Origin: Phaeodactylibacter sp.
GTDB taxonomy: Bacteria > Bacteroidota > Bacteroidia > Chitinophagales > Saprospiraceae
Length of the DNA stretch: 35,943 nucleotides
Assembly: GCA_024102975.1 (NCBI GenBank)
Contig: JAGFJD010000035.1
Coordinates: 1 to 35,943, forward strand
Direction: 5' to 3'
Shown piece after piece: positions 16,561 through 24,066 of the stretch (positions are counted from its first letter, which is position 1; each line of letters starts with the position of its first letter). The notes under the pieces were generated by a model that searched no databases, was not told the origin of the DNA, and saw only the letters and a list, made by a program, of their open reading frames with translations. Both the position numbers and the translations under genes were made by a program.

Positions 16561-17979
16561 TCAATACTCAAACTCCATCTGCTCCGCCGGGTATCCGAAC
16601 AGGAAGCGCTCCTTGATCAGGTTGGCCACTGCCACCGGCACCAGGCTTTCCCAGCCTTCTTCGCCGTTCTGGAGCATGTGCAGCACTTCCTTGGAGAAGA
16701 TGTGCAGCACATTGGGGTTGAATCCCTCCACATCGACGATCTGCCGGTTGTCGAGCAGGTGTTTGTAGAGGAATTTCACGCCTTCCGGAATGGGCACATT
16801 CTGGGCGGTGATCAACTCGCCGCTGCCTTCCTGCAGGGCGGGATAAACGTAGAACTTCACGTTGCGGGTGAAGAGTTCGCCGAAGGCGGCCAGCAGGCGG
16901 CCGTCCATATTCTGGTAGTATTTGTCGTTGATCAGGTCGAGCAGTTCGCCGACGCCGGTGACGATGCCCAGCTTCTGCACCCGGTAGTCGGCCAGGTAAG
17001 CGATCATCTTCTGGTACTGCTGGCAATCGGAGACCACCACTGTCTGGCCCAGGGTATTGAGCAGCTCGGCGCGGTCGAGGAAGTCCTGCTCGTCCAGTTC
17101 GCCGGCAGCGCGCAGGTTGTCGAGCGTGATCTCAGTGAGCAGATACACCCGCCGGGCGTCTACCTCCGGGTCGTTGCGGAATTGCCGGAAGCTGACATGT
17201 ATCATGTCCAGGTTGACCAGAGTGGCGGGGCGGAAGCTGCCGCGCACCAGCATGACGTTCTTTTTATAGAGGAATTCCGAGGCGTGCATGTTCTGGCGGT
17301 CCGGCCCGAAGATGGCCACGTCGCTCAGGGCGTTCCTGACGATCCAGAGGCTGAGCAGCCGGTTGTCGAGCTGTTCGAACTCCGGGCCGGTGAGCCGCAC
17401 CATATCGACCTTGACCCGGCCGTGCAGGCCATCCATCAGGGATTGCAGCATCACTTCCGGGCTGTCGTTGTAGCGGTAGCAGGCGTAGATGAGGTTGACG
17501 CCCAGGATGCCGATGGCCTGCTGCTGCAGGTGGTTGTCGTTGTCGAGCATGCGCACGTGCAGGACGAGGTCGTTGGGCTCGCTGTCGGGCCGGAGCTGGA
17601 AGCGGATGCCCAGCCACCCGTTGCCTTTGATGGTGCGCTGATAGTTGACGGCAGCCACGGTATCGGCGAAGACGAAGAAGTTGGTGCCGGGCCGCTCGTT
17701 GGTCAGGCGGGAACGCATCAGCCCAAACTCGTGGTCGAGCATTTTGTAGAGGCGGGCTTCGCAGACGTAGCGGCCGCTGGGCTCTTCGCCGTAAATCTGG
17801 TCGGAGTACGTCTTGTCGTAGGCCGACATGGTCTTGGCGATGGTGCCCGCTGCGGCCCCCACCTGGAAGAAGTAACGGGCTACCTCCTGGCCGGCGCCGA
17901 TCTCGGCAAAGGTGCCGTAAATCTCCGGGTCGAGGTTGATTTCCAGGGCTTTCTGGTCGGTTTCGAGCAGTTGGCGCAT
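16561..17979 (-). CDS. Conserved protein of unknown function (family sometimes labelled nicotinate-nucleotide adenylyltransferase)
   Basis: 472 residues from ATG 17979 (MRQLLETDQKALEINL); an in-frame ATG at 18027 would add 16 residues. No signal peptide or membrane helix is seen. The segment YGTFAEIGAGQEVARYFFQVGAAAGTIAKTMSAYDK is characteristic of a highly conserved family found in Bacteroidota and cyanobacteria. From memory it is labelled inconsistently in databases, sometimes as an adenylyltransferase. I see no HxGH nucleotidyltransferase motif here, so I do not accept that function. Other conserved stretches are GNGWLGIRFQ, HVRMLDNDN and ASEFLYKKNVMLVRG. Likely cytoplasmic. A hairpin-rich spacer lies upstream. 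Confidence 0.7.
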   Translation of the reverse strand: MRQLLETDQKALEINLDPEIYGTFAEIGAGQEVARYFFQVGAAAGTIAKTMSAYDKTYSDQIYGEEPSGRYVCEARLYKMLDHEFGLMRSRLTNERPGTNFFVFADTVAAVNYQRTIKGNGWLGIRFQLRPDSEPNDLVLHVRMLDNDNHLQQQAIGILGVNLIYACYRYNDSPEVMLQSLMDGLHGRVKVDMVRLTGPEFEQLDNRLLSLWIVRNALSDVAIFGPDRQNMHASEFLYKKNVMLVRGSFRPATLVNLDMIHVSFRQFRNDPEVDARRVYLLTEITLDNLRAAGELDEQDFLDRAELLNTLGQTVVVSDCQQYQKMIAYLADYRVQKLGIVTGVGELLDLINDKYYQNMDGRLLAAFGELFTRNVKFYVYPALQEGSGELITAQNVPIPEGVKFLYKHLLDNRQIVDVEGFNPNVLHIFSKEVLHMLQNGEEGWESLVPVAVANLIKERFLFGYPAEQMEFEY

Positions 17980-18044
17980 AAGCAGCTTCTGTTTGGTATA
18001 ATTTCGAAACGGCAGTAAAGGTATCAAAATTGCCGGTTATGTTA

Positions 18045-18127
18045 ACGGGCCACTTTAAAGTGGCCCGTCCGGAAAAGGGCCGGCTCAGGAGCCGGCCCCG
18101 GAAAACATCATTGGAGAGCATGATGTT
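18045..18127. repeat. Three consecutive hairpins downstream of the CsgG-like operon
   Basis: (1) A 24-bp perfect palindrome ACGGGCCACTTT/AAAGTGGCCCGT, 18045-18068. (2) GGGCCGGCT/AGCCGGCCC, 18077-18085 with 18090-18098, loop CAGG. (3) AACATCA/TGATGTT, 18104-18110 with 18121-18127. They follow the last gene of the minus-strand operon and probably end its transcript, though no long T run follows on that strand. The first resembles the hairpin at 4151-4174. Confidence 0.6.
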
Positions 18128-18132
18128 TTTTC

Positions 18133-18175
18133 AGAGCATGTATGAAGGCAGTCATTTTGCCTCCAAACATGCTCT
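18133..18175. repeat. Structured inverted-repeat element, copy 3 (internally deleted, 43 bp)
   Basis: AGAGCATGTATGAAGGCAGT starts like the left end of copy 2 (including the following TCATTT), and CCTCCAAACATGCTCT matches its right end. The whole centre is missing. The remaining arms form one short hairpin directly after the stop codon of the gene that ends at 18180. Confidence 0.75.
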
Positions 18176-18179
18176 CAGG

Positions 18180-19115
18180 TTACTTGACGATGAGGTTGTA
18201 GTACAGGTTGTCCGGTTCTTTGCGGGCGTAGGCGCGGGCGATCTCCACGGCAGCGTCGATGCGGCGCTTCTTCAGGGCCACCTCGTCCCTGTAGGCGGTC
18301 ATCAGCAGGTCCCAGTTCCTTTTTTCCAGGTCGCTGACCTTGCCTTCCACCTTAGTAACCAGTTGCTGGGCTTCCTTAAAACAGGGCGAATAAGGGTCGA
18401 TGGTAGTCAGGTACTCCAGGGCTTTGCCGTAGCGCTGGGCAGCGATCTCCGCTTTAGCGCTCTGGATGCCCTTCATGCAGTTCTGCTCCTGCAGTTTGAC
18501 GAACACATCAACCATTTTCGCCTGGGCCTGATCGTAACACCCTTCAGCCGCTACCGGAATCTGCCACAGCTCCATCAGGGCCGAGCCGTAATCCTGCAGT
18601 TGGGCGTAGCTTTCCGACTTTTTCAGGAACTGGCCGCAGTTGTCCTCGTAGTACTGAGCGATGCGGGCTTTGCCCTGGGCGATGAACTCCGCATACTTCG
18701 GCGACGAGGACTTGATGTTGCTGATCAGGCGGGTGATGGCCGCCTCCCGGTTGTCGCCGTTGCCGGTGAGGGTTTGGGTAGTGGAGGCAAAGATGGTGCG
18801 GTTGCTGGTTTGCTCCATGATCAGGGTCAGGTCCGCCTTCAGGTAAGTCTGCTGCCGCATCCCGCTCATCTGCTTTTCGTCGTTGATGTCGAGCTTGGGA
18901 TAGACGATGAAGTCCTGCGCCCAGCCGGCGGCGGCGACGCCCTCCCGCGACAGGATTTGCGTGACTTTATTGCGCAGCTTCTCCTGCTGGGCGGGCGACA
19001 GCTCCGAGGCTACTTCTTTAAGTACGACGGAAACCGTGATGGGAGAGGATTCTTCTTCCTGTGCCTGCAGGGCAAACAGGCAAAAGCAAAGTATGGCCGA
19101 AAGCATGTACTTCAT
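18180..19115 (-). CDS. Exported helical-repeat protein, last gene of the CsgG/FlgT-like operon
   Basis: A 311-residue protein with a signal peptide (about 1-19, ending in LQAQ) and no lipobox. Residues about 25-130 look like a small alpha/beta domain (ITVSVVLKEV, VTQILSREG, FIVYPKLDI, YLKADLTLIM). The rest is mostly helical with TPR-like spacing (YGSALMELWQIP, YGKALEYLTTIDP) and four cysteines that could pair in the periplasm (near 144, 183, 204 and 234). I do not recognise a named family. Its start is 2 bases after the stop of the DUF6175-like gene, so translation is probably coupled. The context implies an envelope role together with the CsgG-like protein. Function unknown. Confidence 0.72.
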   Translation of the reverse strand: MKYMLSAILCFCLFALQAQEEESSPITVSVVLKEVASELSPAQQEKLRNKVTQILSREGVAAAGWAQDFIVYPKLDINDEKQMSGMRQQTYLKADLTLIMEQTSNRTIFASTTQTLTGNGDNREAAITRLISNIKSSSPKYAEFIAQGKARIAQYYEDNCGQFLKKSESYAQLQDYGSALMELWQIPVAAEGCYDQAQAKMVDVFVKLQEQNCMKGIQSAKAEIAAQRYGKALEYLTTIDPYSPCFKEAQQLVTKVEGKVSDLEKRNWDLLMTAYRDEVALKKRRIDAAVEIARAYARKEPDNLYYNLIVK

Positions 19116-19117
19116 GG

Positions 19118-20041
19118 TTATTCAGTTTTGATGGTTAATGTTACCGAGGCACCCCGGATGTCCTGGGAGATTTTCAGGCGGCCGCCGTATTCGGTTTGAG
19201 CGCCGAGCTTGGCGACCTGTTTGCGGAGTTCGCGGGCAAACCGGCTGGCGTCGTAGTTGTTGCCGTCTTCGTCCCGCAGGGGTATTTTCACGGCATCAAA
19301 GTGAAGCAGGGTTTCATCGCTGGCCTTTTTATGGGCGTAGTTCTGATGAGCGTTTTCCTTCATCCAGTCGCTGATGAGGTCCCCCAGGTAATCGTAATCG
19401 TCGCCGGCCTCGGTTTCCAGGTCTACTTCGCTGTTCTCGTCCACGACGATGCGCACCTCGATGGTCCGCCCGTTCGCGCGGATGTCGGCGAATTTGCTGT
19501 TGAGCAATTCCAGGAAGCGGTCGGTCTCATTGTCGGTGTCGAGGGCCTGCTGGGCCAGGATGGTGTAATCCGTGGTGCGTATGGTTCGGGAGGTGACGCT
19601 GGTGTTGGCCAGCGACTGGTCCGAGTAGTTGTCCACCGCTTCCAGCAGGATGTGTACGCGGGCGCCGCTGCCGCCCTCGTGGATGTCAATGTCCGCTTTT
19701 ACATACATGTCCGCCGGGGAGTTGTTGGCGATCTCCTTGAAGAGAGAGGACTGTGTTGTCCAATCCTGCGCCGCTTCGATTTCGGCGTTCTGGTAGGCGG
19801 TGATGAAATCGTAGGTGGTGAATCCGCGGTAGTCGAACGCCTCTTTGATCTTGCTCAGCACAGCGCGGTAGGTAAAGTCCTCATCCAGCTTCTGGCGGAT
19901 GTCTTCCCCCTTGCCGGTCCAGGGCACCACCATGATGGTGGGCTGGACCTGCTGGACGTCCTTGCCGTCCTGGGCAAAAGACAAAGCGGGGAAGAGGAGC
20001 GTGAGGCCGAAGGCCAGGTATTTTATGGTTGTGCTTTTCAT
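19118..20041 (-). CDS. DUF6175-like exported protein
   Basis: 307 residues from ATG 20041 (MKSTTIKYLAFGLTLLFPAL, signal peptide ending in SFAQD); the longer frame to 20083 overlaps the upstream gene and lacks a signal. The opening QPTIMVVPWTGKGEDI and the D/E-rich middle fit, as I recall it, the Bacteroidota family DUF6175. Residues about 20-165 suggest a CsgG/TolB-N-like alpha/beta fold (VVPW strand, DYRGFTTYDFITAYQNAEI, ADMYVKADIDIHEG). The remainder (about 180-307) has IEVRIVVDENSEVDLE and RLKISQDIRGASVTLTIKTE strands. It lies 10 bases downstream of the lipoprotein gene and 2 bases before the next. Function unknown; the periplasmic location is inferred. Confidence 0.75.
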   Translation of the reverse strand: MKSTTIKYLAFGLTLLFPALSFAQDGKDVQQVQPTIMVVPWTGKGEDIRQKLDEDFTYRAVLSKIKEAFDYRGFTTYDFITAYQNAEIEAAQDWTTQSSLFKEIANNSPADMYVKADIDIHEGGSGARVHILLEAVDNYSDQSLANTSVTSRTIRTTDYTILAQQALDTDNETDRFLELLNSKFADIRANGRTIEVRIVVDENSEVDLETEAGDDYDYLGDLISDWMKENAHQNYAHKKASDETLLHFDAVKIPLRDEDGNNYDASRFARELRKQVAKLGAQTEYGGRLKISQDIRGASVTLTIKTE

Positions 20042-20051
20042 ATTTGCGAGG

Positions 20052-20504
20052 TTAAAATCCGAATTTGTTGATGACTTTTTCATTTTCGAGGTGCCTGCGC
20101 AGGGAGAAGGTATTGATGCCGACTTCCAGGGTCAGTTCCTTGACGTTCTTGTCCTTGTTGTTTTTAAGCGGAGCGATGACGTTGGAACTGGTGATGAAGT
20201 TCCGGTATTCGCCGGAGGAGAAGAACGCGTCGAAGAAGCTCTGTTTGGCGGACTCTCCGTCTGGCGCCAGCGGCAGCTTGTATGCCGTGTTGGGCACGCC
20301 GCGGAAGAGCAGCGTTCGGAAGGCGCGTTGTTCGGCGTCGGTGACGGCGTCGGCGTCCTTTTTGCCGTAGCCTTTGGCGCCGAGCACGAGGATGTCCTTG
20401 TTTTGGCTGACGTTCCATACTTCGGCTGAGGGGATGGTGCGCTTGGCGCCGCAGGAGGCAAAGAAAAGGGCTGCTGCGACGAGGCACAGGAGTATTCGTT
20501 GCAT
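20052..20504 (-). CDS. Small LPP20-like lipoprotein in the CsgG/FlgT-like operon
   Basis: A 150-residue lipoprotein (lipobox FFASC, lipidated Cys at 18). The mature domain has ILVLGAKGYGKKDADAVTDAEQRAFRTLLFRGVP, which resembles the strand-helix opening of LPP20/FlgP-type lipoproteins (gly-rich strand, then a long helix with repeated Ala), then FFDAFFSSGEYRNFI and a C-terminal helix. LPP20-like lipoproteins sit next to CsgG- or FlgT-like proteins in other bacteria. Anchored in a membrane, most likely the outer one. It follows the CsgG-like gene by 57 bases. The LPP20 link is by pattern only. Confidence 0.7.
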   Translation of the reverse strand: MQRILLCLVAAALFFASCGAKRTIPSAEVWNVSQNKDILVLGAKGYGKKDADAVTDAEQRAFRTLLFRGVPNTAYKLPLAPDGESAKQSFFDAFFSSGEYRNFITSSNVIAPLKNNKDKNVKELTLEVGINTFSLRRHLENEKVINKFGF

Positions 20505-20561
20505 CGTTGGTTTGTTTTGGTCTTGTTGAAAAATGGGTATAACAGACAGAATGAGCGCCGC

Positions 20562-21455
20562 TTATTTGTCGATCATGTCTTTCAGCGTTTTGCCCAGGAG
20601 GCTGCGGCTTTCCGGGTTGGAGCGGATGACGACCTCGGCGCCCCCGGCCGGGGCATTGCTGATGGCATCCAAGATTTCCTTGGCGCCTTTGGTCGGCTTG
20701 GCCATGGAGAGGGCGTCGCCCTTAACCTCGGAAATTTTGAGGTTGCCGACGACATCTTCCATGTATTCTACCTGTCCGCCGCCGAGGTCGACCGGGGTGA
20801 TCATGACGACGTCGAAGATGTCGCCTTGTTTTACGCCGTCTTTCTCGCCGGCCGAAACAAGGGCTTCCCGCAACTTGCCGTTTTTCTCGTCGGTTACTTT
20901 AACGATCCGGATCTCGATGGGGAAGGCTTTGGTGAAGAATTCGTCGACCTTCCATCCCATGCTTTCGATTGCTTTCAGGACAGCGGCGTTGCCGGAAGAA
21001 CCATAGCCTGTTTCCCGGAAGGTTTCCGAATGTTTGGTAGCGGTGGTGGAGACGTCGACTACGGTGAGCGACACGCTGACTTCTCCTTTGTAGTTGGTCA
21101 GTTTCCCGTCGGTATACTGCGGGCTGGACTGCTGGCTGAGCACCTTGGTGATCAGCATGTGCGTGGCGCCGATGGCGTTAAACTCCTCGGCGACGATTTT
21201 GGAACGGAGGAACTGTTCGTCGTGCTGCCGGCTTTGTTCTTCCAGGATTTTGGTGTAGGAGTTGCGATCGATGGCGTGGATGCGGTCGTTGGCGGAAAGC
21301 CTTTCCTGGGCCAGGGCCGCCAGCGTTTTGACGGCGCCGGGATCCCGGGAATCGTAGGATTCTACAACGGCGATGCTGATGGCACCTTCCTCCTCCTGGG
21401 CGTAGGTGGTAAAGGACAATACAAGGCAGGTCAACAGGATGATTGTGTTTTTCAT
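20562..21455 (-). CDS. CsgG/FlgT-like exported protein, first gene of a four-gene envelope operon
   Basis: 297 residues with a signal peptide (about 1-19, ending in TTYAQ). Residues about 25-160 match a CsgG-like N-terminal fold: ISIAVVESYDS, ERLSANDRIHAIDRNSYTKILEEQ, then a GATHMLITKV strand and SVSLTVVDVST. Residues about 170-265 (IRIVKVTDE ... GEKDGVKQGDIFDVV ... GNLKISEVKGD) resemble the FlgT C-terminal domain. True CsgG is a lipidated secretion pore; here there is no Cys after the signal peptide, so it is a non-lipidated relative and may be periplasmic rather than a channel. A mobile element lies about 180 bases upstream, possibly in the promoter. The fold call is by motif; the operon is clear from spacing. 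Confidence 0.75.
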   Translation of the reverse strand: MKNTIILLTCLVLSFTTYAQEEEGAISIAVVESYDSRDPGAVKTLAALAQERLSANDRIHAIDRNSYTKILEEQSRQHDEQFLRSKIVAEEFNAIGATHMLITKVLSQQSSPQYTDGKLTNYKGEVSVSLTVVDVSTTATKHSETFRETGYGSSGNAAVLKAIESMGWKVDEFFTKAFPIEIRIVKVTDEKNGKLREALVSAGEKDGVKQGDIFDVVMITPVDLGGGQVEYMEDVVGNLKISEVKGDALSMAKPTKGAKEILDAISNAPAGGAEVVIRSNPESRSLLGKTLKDMIDK

Positions 21456-21631
21456 GACTCCAAAGATTTTAAGCAGTTTATTAAATTCGTTTTGTTCTTT
21501 GTTCCTGTTCCTGGGAAAGGGTACCCAAAATGGGTGGTTTTTTTTTGAAAAAATTTTAGTTATTGCTTATGAAGCGGGCAGCGCATTTGTCATGCTATGT
21601 TGATGCAGGAAGAGATTGAGGATCAGATGCA

Positions 21632-21775
21632 CACTACTAGACATTTTTCTGGGCACAGATTACGCCGAGAAGACACAGAGTCACACAGAGACCTGATTAT
21701 CAATGGAAAACACTCCGTGCACTCTGTATTGATCTCAGTGCTCTCTGTGTCCAAAACCATTTTGTCCAGTGGTGT
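21632..21775 (+). mobile_element. Short non-autonomous element (MITE-like), copy 2, with 12-bp flanking direct repeat
   Basis: 144 bp, matching the reverse complement of 15413-15554 throughout. It is flanked by the exact direct repeat GGATCAGATGCA at 21620-21631 and 21776-21787. That sequence is unrelated to the repeat flanking copy 1, which is what independent insertions would leave. It contains many ACACAGAG motifs and no ORF. Confidence 0.8.
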
Positions 21776-21787
21776 GGATCAGATGCA

Positions 21788-22112
21788 ATGACCATAGGAT
21801 GGCCAACCGTCTGACGCTGGACAGAAGTGACCGGGGCTATGTACGGTGTACGAGTCCAGTGGCGGCCTGCGGTTGTGTACAATGTAGGAACCTACAATTG
21901 GATGCCCAACGTTAGACGGGTAGATCATAGGACCACTTGCCTGATCACTAATATAATAATTATTTTTAAATGTACCGGCACCCTAATACTACTTTGCTAC
22001 TTTAAAGCGGAGGCCGCCAATGGCGGGCCTTTCAACTGCTGGCCAGCAGTTGAAAGGCGTTCTCTGCGCCCAAAAATCCAACCGCAGGGGCGCGGAACTG
22101 CAGAACTGACGG
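21788..22112. other. Intergenic stretch with degenerate repeats and a large palindrome
   Basis: No gene seen. It contains GGATGGCCAACCGTCTGAC (21797-21815) and a diverged copy GGATGCCCAACGTTAGAC (21900-21917), the 15-mer TGTACGGTGTACGAG (21840-21854) that recurs at 24135-24149, and a 30-bp palindrome at 22028-22057. Confidence 0.5.
22028..22057. terminator. 30-bp perfect palindrome downstream of the His-heptad lipoprotein gene
   Basis: CCTTTCAACTGCTGG followed directly by its exact complement CCAGCAGTTGAAAGG. It lies about 55 bases after the stop of the minus-strand lipoprotein gene, so it may end that transcript, but no T run follows. It could also be a protein-binding palindrome. Confidence 0.45.
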
Positions 22113-22586
22113 TCACTGATGCTCTCCCATCATGCCCTGCTGCTCATCCAGCATGTGGTTGTACTCGTCTTTCATATAACCGTGCTCGGTCTTGATCTGC
22201 TCGTGATCCCGTTTCATTTGCTCATGGTCCATGCGAATCCGGGATTCCTCGTAGCCTTCCTTGCCGTGATCGGCCTCCAGCGCGGCGTGGCGGAGGGCCA
22301 TCGCCTCGTGGTTTTTCAGCAGGGCTTCGTGATTGAGCAGCATGCCGTCGTGCATCTCATTGATAGCCGCGTGCAGCGAATCTTCGACGCCTGCCGCCAG
22401 CTCTTCATGGGCGCTGCGCACCTGCTGGTATTCCCGGAGGCGGTTCTGCTGATAGGCTTTGAGCTCTTCGTGTTCGACCTGCATGGCGCGGTGTTCCTCT
22501 ACCATGCGCCCGTGCTGGTCTTCGAAGGATTCGGCACAGGAGGCCAGCAGCCCGGCCAGGCAAAAGATCAGTATCGGCTTTTTCAT
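22113..22586 (-). CDS. Lipoprotein with histidine-heptad coiled coil
   Basis: 157 residues: signal peptide with lipobox LLASC (Cys17), then a continuous charged helix with no Pro. Histidines recur every seven residues: 25, 32 and 39; then 72, 79, 86, 93, 100 and 107; then 121, 128 and 135, with only position 114 skipped in the second register. Typical units are NHEALLK, NHEAMAL, DHEQMKR and DHEQIKT. In a coiled coil these histidines line up along one face and could bind metal or haem or act as a pH-sensitive zipper. The protein is membrane-tethered and should extend into the periplasm or outside. I do not know a named family. It is divergent from the APC permease gene. Confidence 0.8.
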   Translation of the reverse strand: MKKPILIFCLAGLLASCAESFEDQHGRMVEEHRAMQVEHEELKAYQQNRLREYQQVRSAHEELAAGVEDSLHAAINEMHDGMLLNHEALLKNHEAMALRHAALEADHGKEGYEESRIRMDHEQMKRDHEQIKTEHGYMKDEYNHMLDEQQGMMGEHQ

Positions 22587-22607
22587 TGTTCATTGGATTT
22601 TGATGGG

Positions 22608-22615
22608 CAAAAATA
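22608..22615 (-). promoter_or_regulatory. Possible -7 box (TATTTTTG) of the His-heptad lipoprotein gene
   Basis: Read on the minus strand, TATTTTTG matches TAnnTTTG and sits 22 bases before the ATG at 22586. No clear TTG -33 element is at the expected distance, so this is a weak call. Confidence 0.35.
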
Positions 22616-22637
22616 GGCATTTTGGGCGATCCGCCCC

Positions 22638-22651
22638 TTAACGATCGTTAA
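22638..22651. promoter_or_regulatory. 14-bp perfect palindrome TTAACGATCGTTAA between divergent genes
   Basis: It lies in the 172-base spacer between the lipoprotein and permease start codons. A symmetric site of this size in a divergent promoter region is a candidate operator for a dimeric regulator. No regulator gene is adjacent. Confidence 0.4.
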
Positions 22652-22758
22652 AAGCACGCGATCCTGGCACCGCGTATGTTATTAATACGTTAGCACCGGC
22701 TGATAATTGGGCTTTGTAGGTCAAGTTTTAATAACTTTAGCCTTTTGAAAAGATATTC

Positions 22759-24066
22759 ATGCAACAGGCTGGAGGCAGGAAAATAGGGTGGAGCAGCGCG
22801 GCGGCGATCGTAGTCGCCAACATGGTGGGCACCGGTGTATTCACCAGCCTGGGCTACCAGTTACAGGAGCTCAGCAGCATGTGGGCCATCCTGTTGCTCT
22901 GGATCATCGGGGGCGTGATGGCCCTCTTCGGCGCCCTCAGCTATGCCGAGCTGGGCACCAAGCTGCCGCGCTCCGGCGGCGAATACTACTTCCTGAGCCG
23001 CATTTATCATCCTTTTATCGGCTACCTCTCCGGCTGGGTGTCCCTGACGGTGGGTTTCGCCGCTTCGGTAGCTTTAGCGGCAATGGCCATGAGCGCCTAT
23101 ATTGAAAAGTTCTTTCCGGTTTCTGCCCAGGCGATGGCTGTAGGCGCTATCGTCCTCATCTCCATGGTGCATTCGGTAAATATCCGGCAAAGCAGCAACT
23201 TCCAGAATACGCTGACCGTGCTTAAACTGCTGCTGATTCTGTTTTTCATCCTGGCCTGTTTTATCCTTCCCGCCCACCCGGGCGCAGCGGAACCCGGACT
23301 GAGCAATACCTGGCAGGAGGACCTATCCAAACCCGCTTTTACCGTTTCTCTGGTCTACGTGATCTACGCCTTCTCGGGCTGGAATGCGGCGGCCTATATC
23401 GTTGAAGAAATCCGGGAGCCGGCCCGCAACCTGCCCCTGGCGCTCATCAGCGGCACGCTGGCAGTGAGCCTGCTTTACGTCCTTTTGCAAATGGCTTTTC
23501 TCAGCCAGGCTTCCATCCCTCTGCTCCGGGGCAAGCTGGAGGTGGGGCAGATCGTCGCCGAGCAGATGTTCGGGCCGGCGGGCGGGCAGCTGATCAGTTT
23601 TTTTATTTCCCTCTTCCTCGTTTCCAGCATCAGCGCTATGGTGTGGGTAGGCCCCAGAGTGGTGCGGGCGATGGCCAACGACTACAGCATCTGGCGTTTC
23701 CTGGCGGAAGATAACCGCCACGGCATCCCGGTGAATGCCGTCTGGCTGCAGGCGGCCATCAGTATTTTTATGGTCGTGACCAGTTACTTCGACCAGGTGC
23801 TGCGGTACAGCGGTTTTGTCCTCCAGCTTTTTACCACTGCAGCGGTTGCCGGCGTGTTCGTCATGCGCTGGAAGAACGGCCGGCAGGGGTACTCCAGCCC
23901 TGGCTATCCCTGGGTGCAACTGGCATTCCTGGTGATCAGTATCTGGTTTATGGCCTTCCTCATGTACGACCATCCCCGGGAAAGCCTGCTCGGGCTGGCC
24001 AACCTGGGGCTGGGCGCTTTGTCCTACTGGCTGAGCAAACGGCACGGGCGCCGGTTCGGCGGGTGA
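22759..24066 (+). CDS. APC-superfamily amino acid permease
   Basis: A 435-residue inner-membrane transporter with about 12 membrane helices. The N-terminal helix AAAIVVANMVGTGVFTSLGYQL contains the GTGVF-type broken-helix motif of the APC fold. Further signatures are YAELGTKLPRSGGEYYFLSRIY (helix 2-3 region) and YAFSGWNAAAYIVEEIREPARNLPLALISG (helix 6 region). Relatives exchange or import amino acids or polyamines; the substrate cannot be read from sequence. Length is normal. The start at ATG 22759 precedes the first helix by about 10 residues. Possible promoter TAACTTTAG at 22732-22740. Single gene, divergent from the lipoprotein gene. Confidence 0.93.
   Translation: MQQAGGRKIGWSSAAAIVVANMVGTGVFTSLGYQLQELSSMWAILLLWIIGGVMALFGALSYAELGTKLPRSGGEYYFLSRIYHPFIGYLSGWVSLTVGFAASVALAAMAMSAYIEKFFPVSAQAMAVGAIVLISMVHSVNIRQSSNFQNTLTVLKLLLILFFILACFILPAHPGAAEPGLSNTWQEDLSKPAFTVSLVYVIYAFSGWNAAAYIVEEIREPARNLPLALISGTLAVSLLYVLLQMAFLSQASIPLLRGKLEVGQIVAEQMFGPAGGQLISFFISLFLVSSISAMVWVGPRVVRAMANDYSIWRFLAEDNRHGIPVNAVWLQAAISIFMVVTSYFDQVLRYSGFVLQLFTTAAVAGVFVMRWKNGRQGYSSPGYPWVQLAFLVISIWFMAFLMYDHPRESLLGLANLGLGALSYWLSKRHGRRFGG

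Noticed and set aside
16561-17979. Nicotinate-nucleotide adenylyltransferase function
   Set aside because: The family has been given that label, but no HxGH or ISSTxxR motif of the nucleotidyltransferase fold is present.
16678-18018. 446-residue plus-strand frame
   Set aside because: Exact antisense of the conserved unknown protein at 16561-17979; no independent coding evidence.
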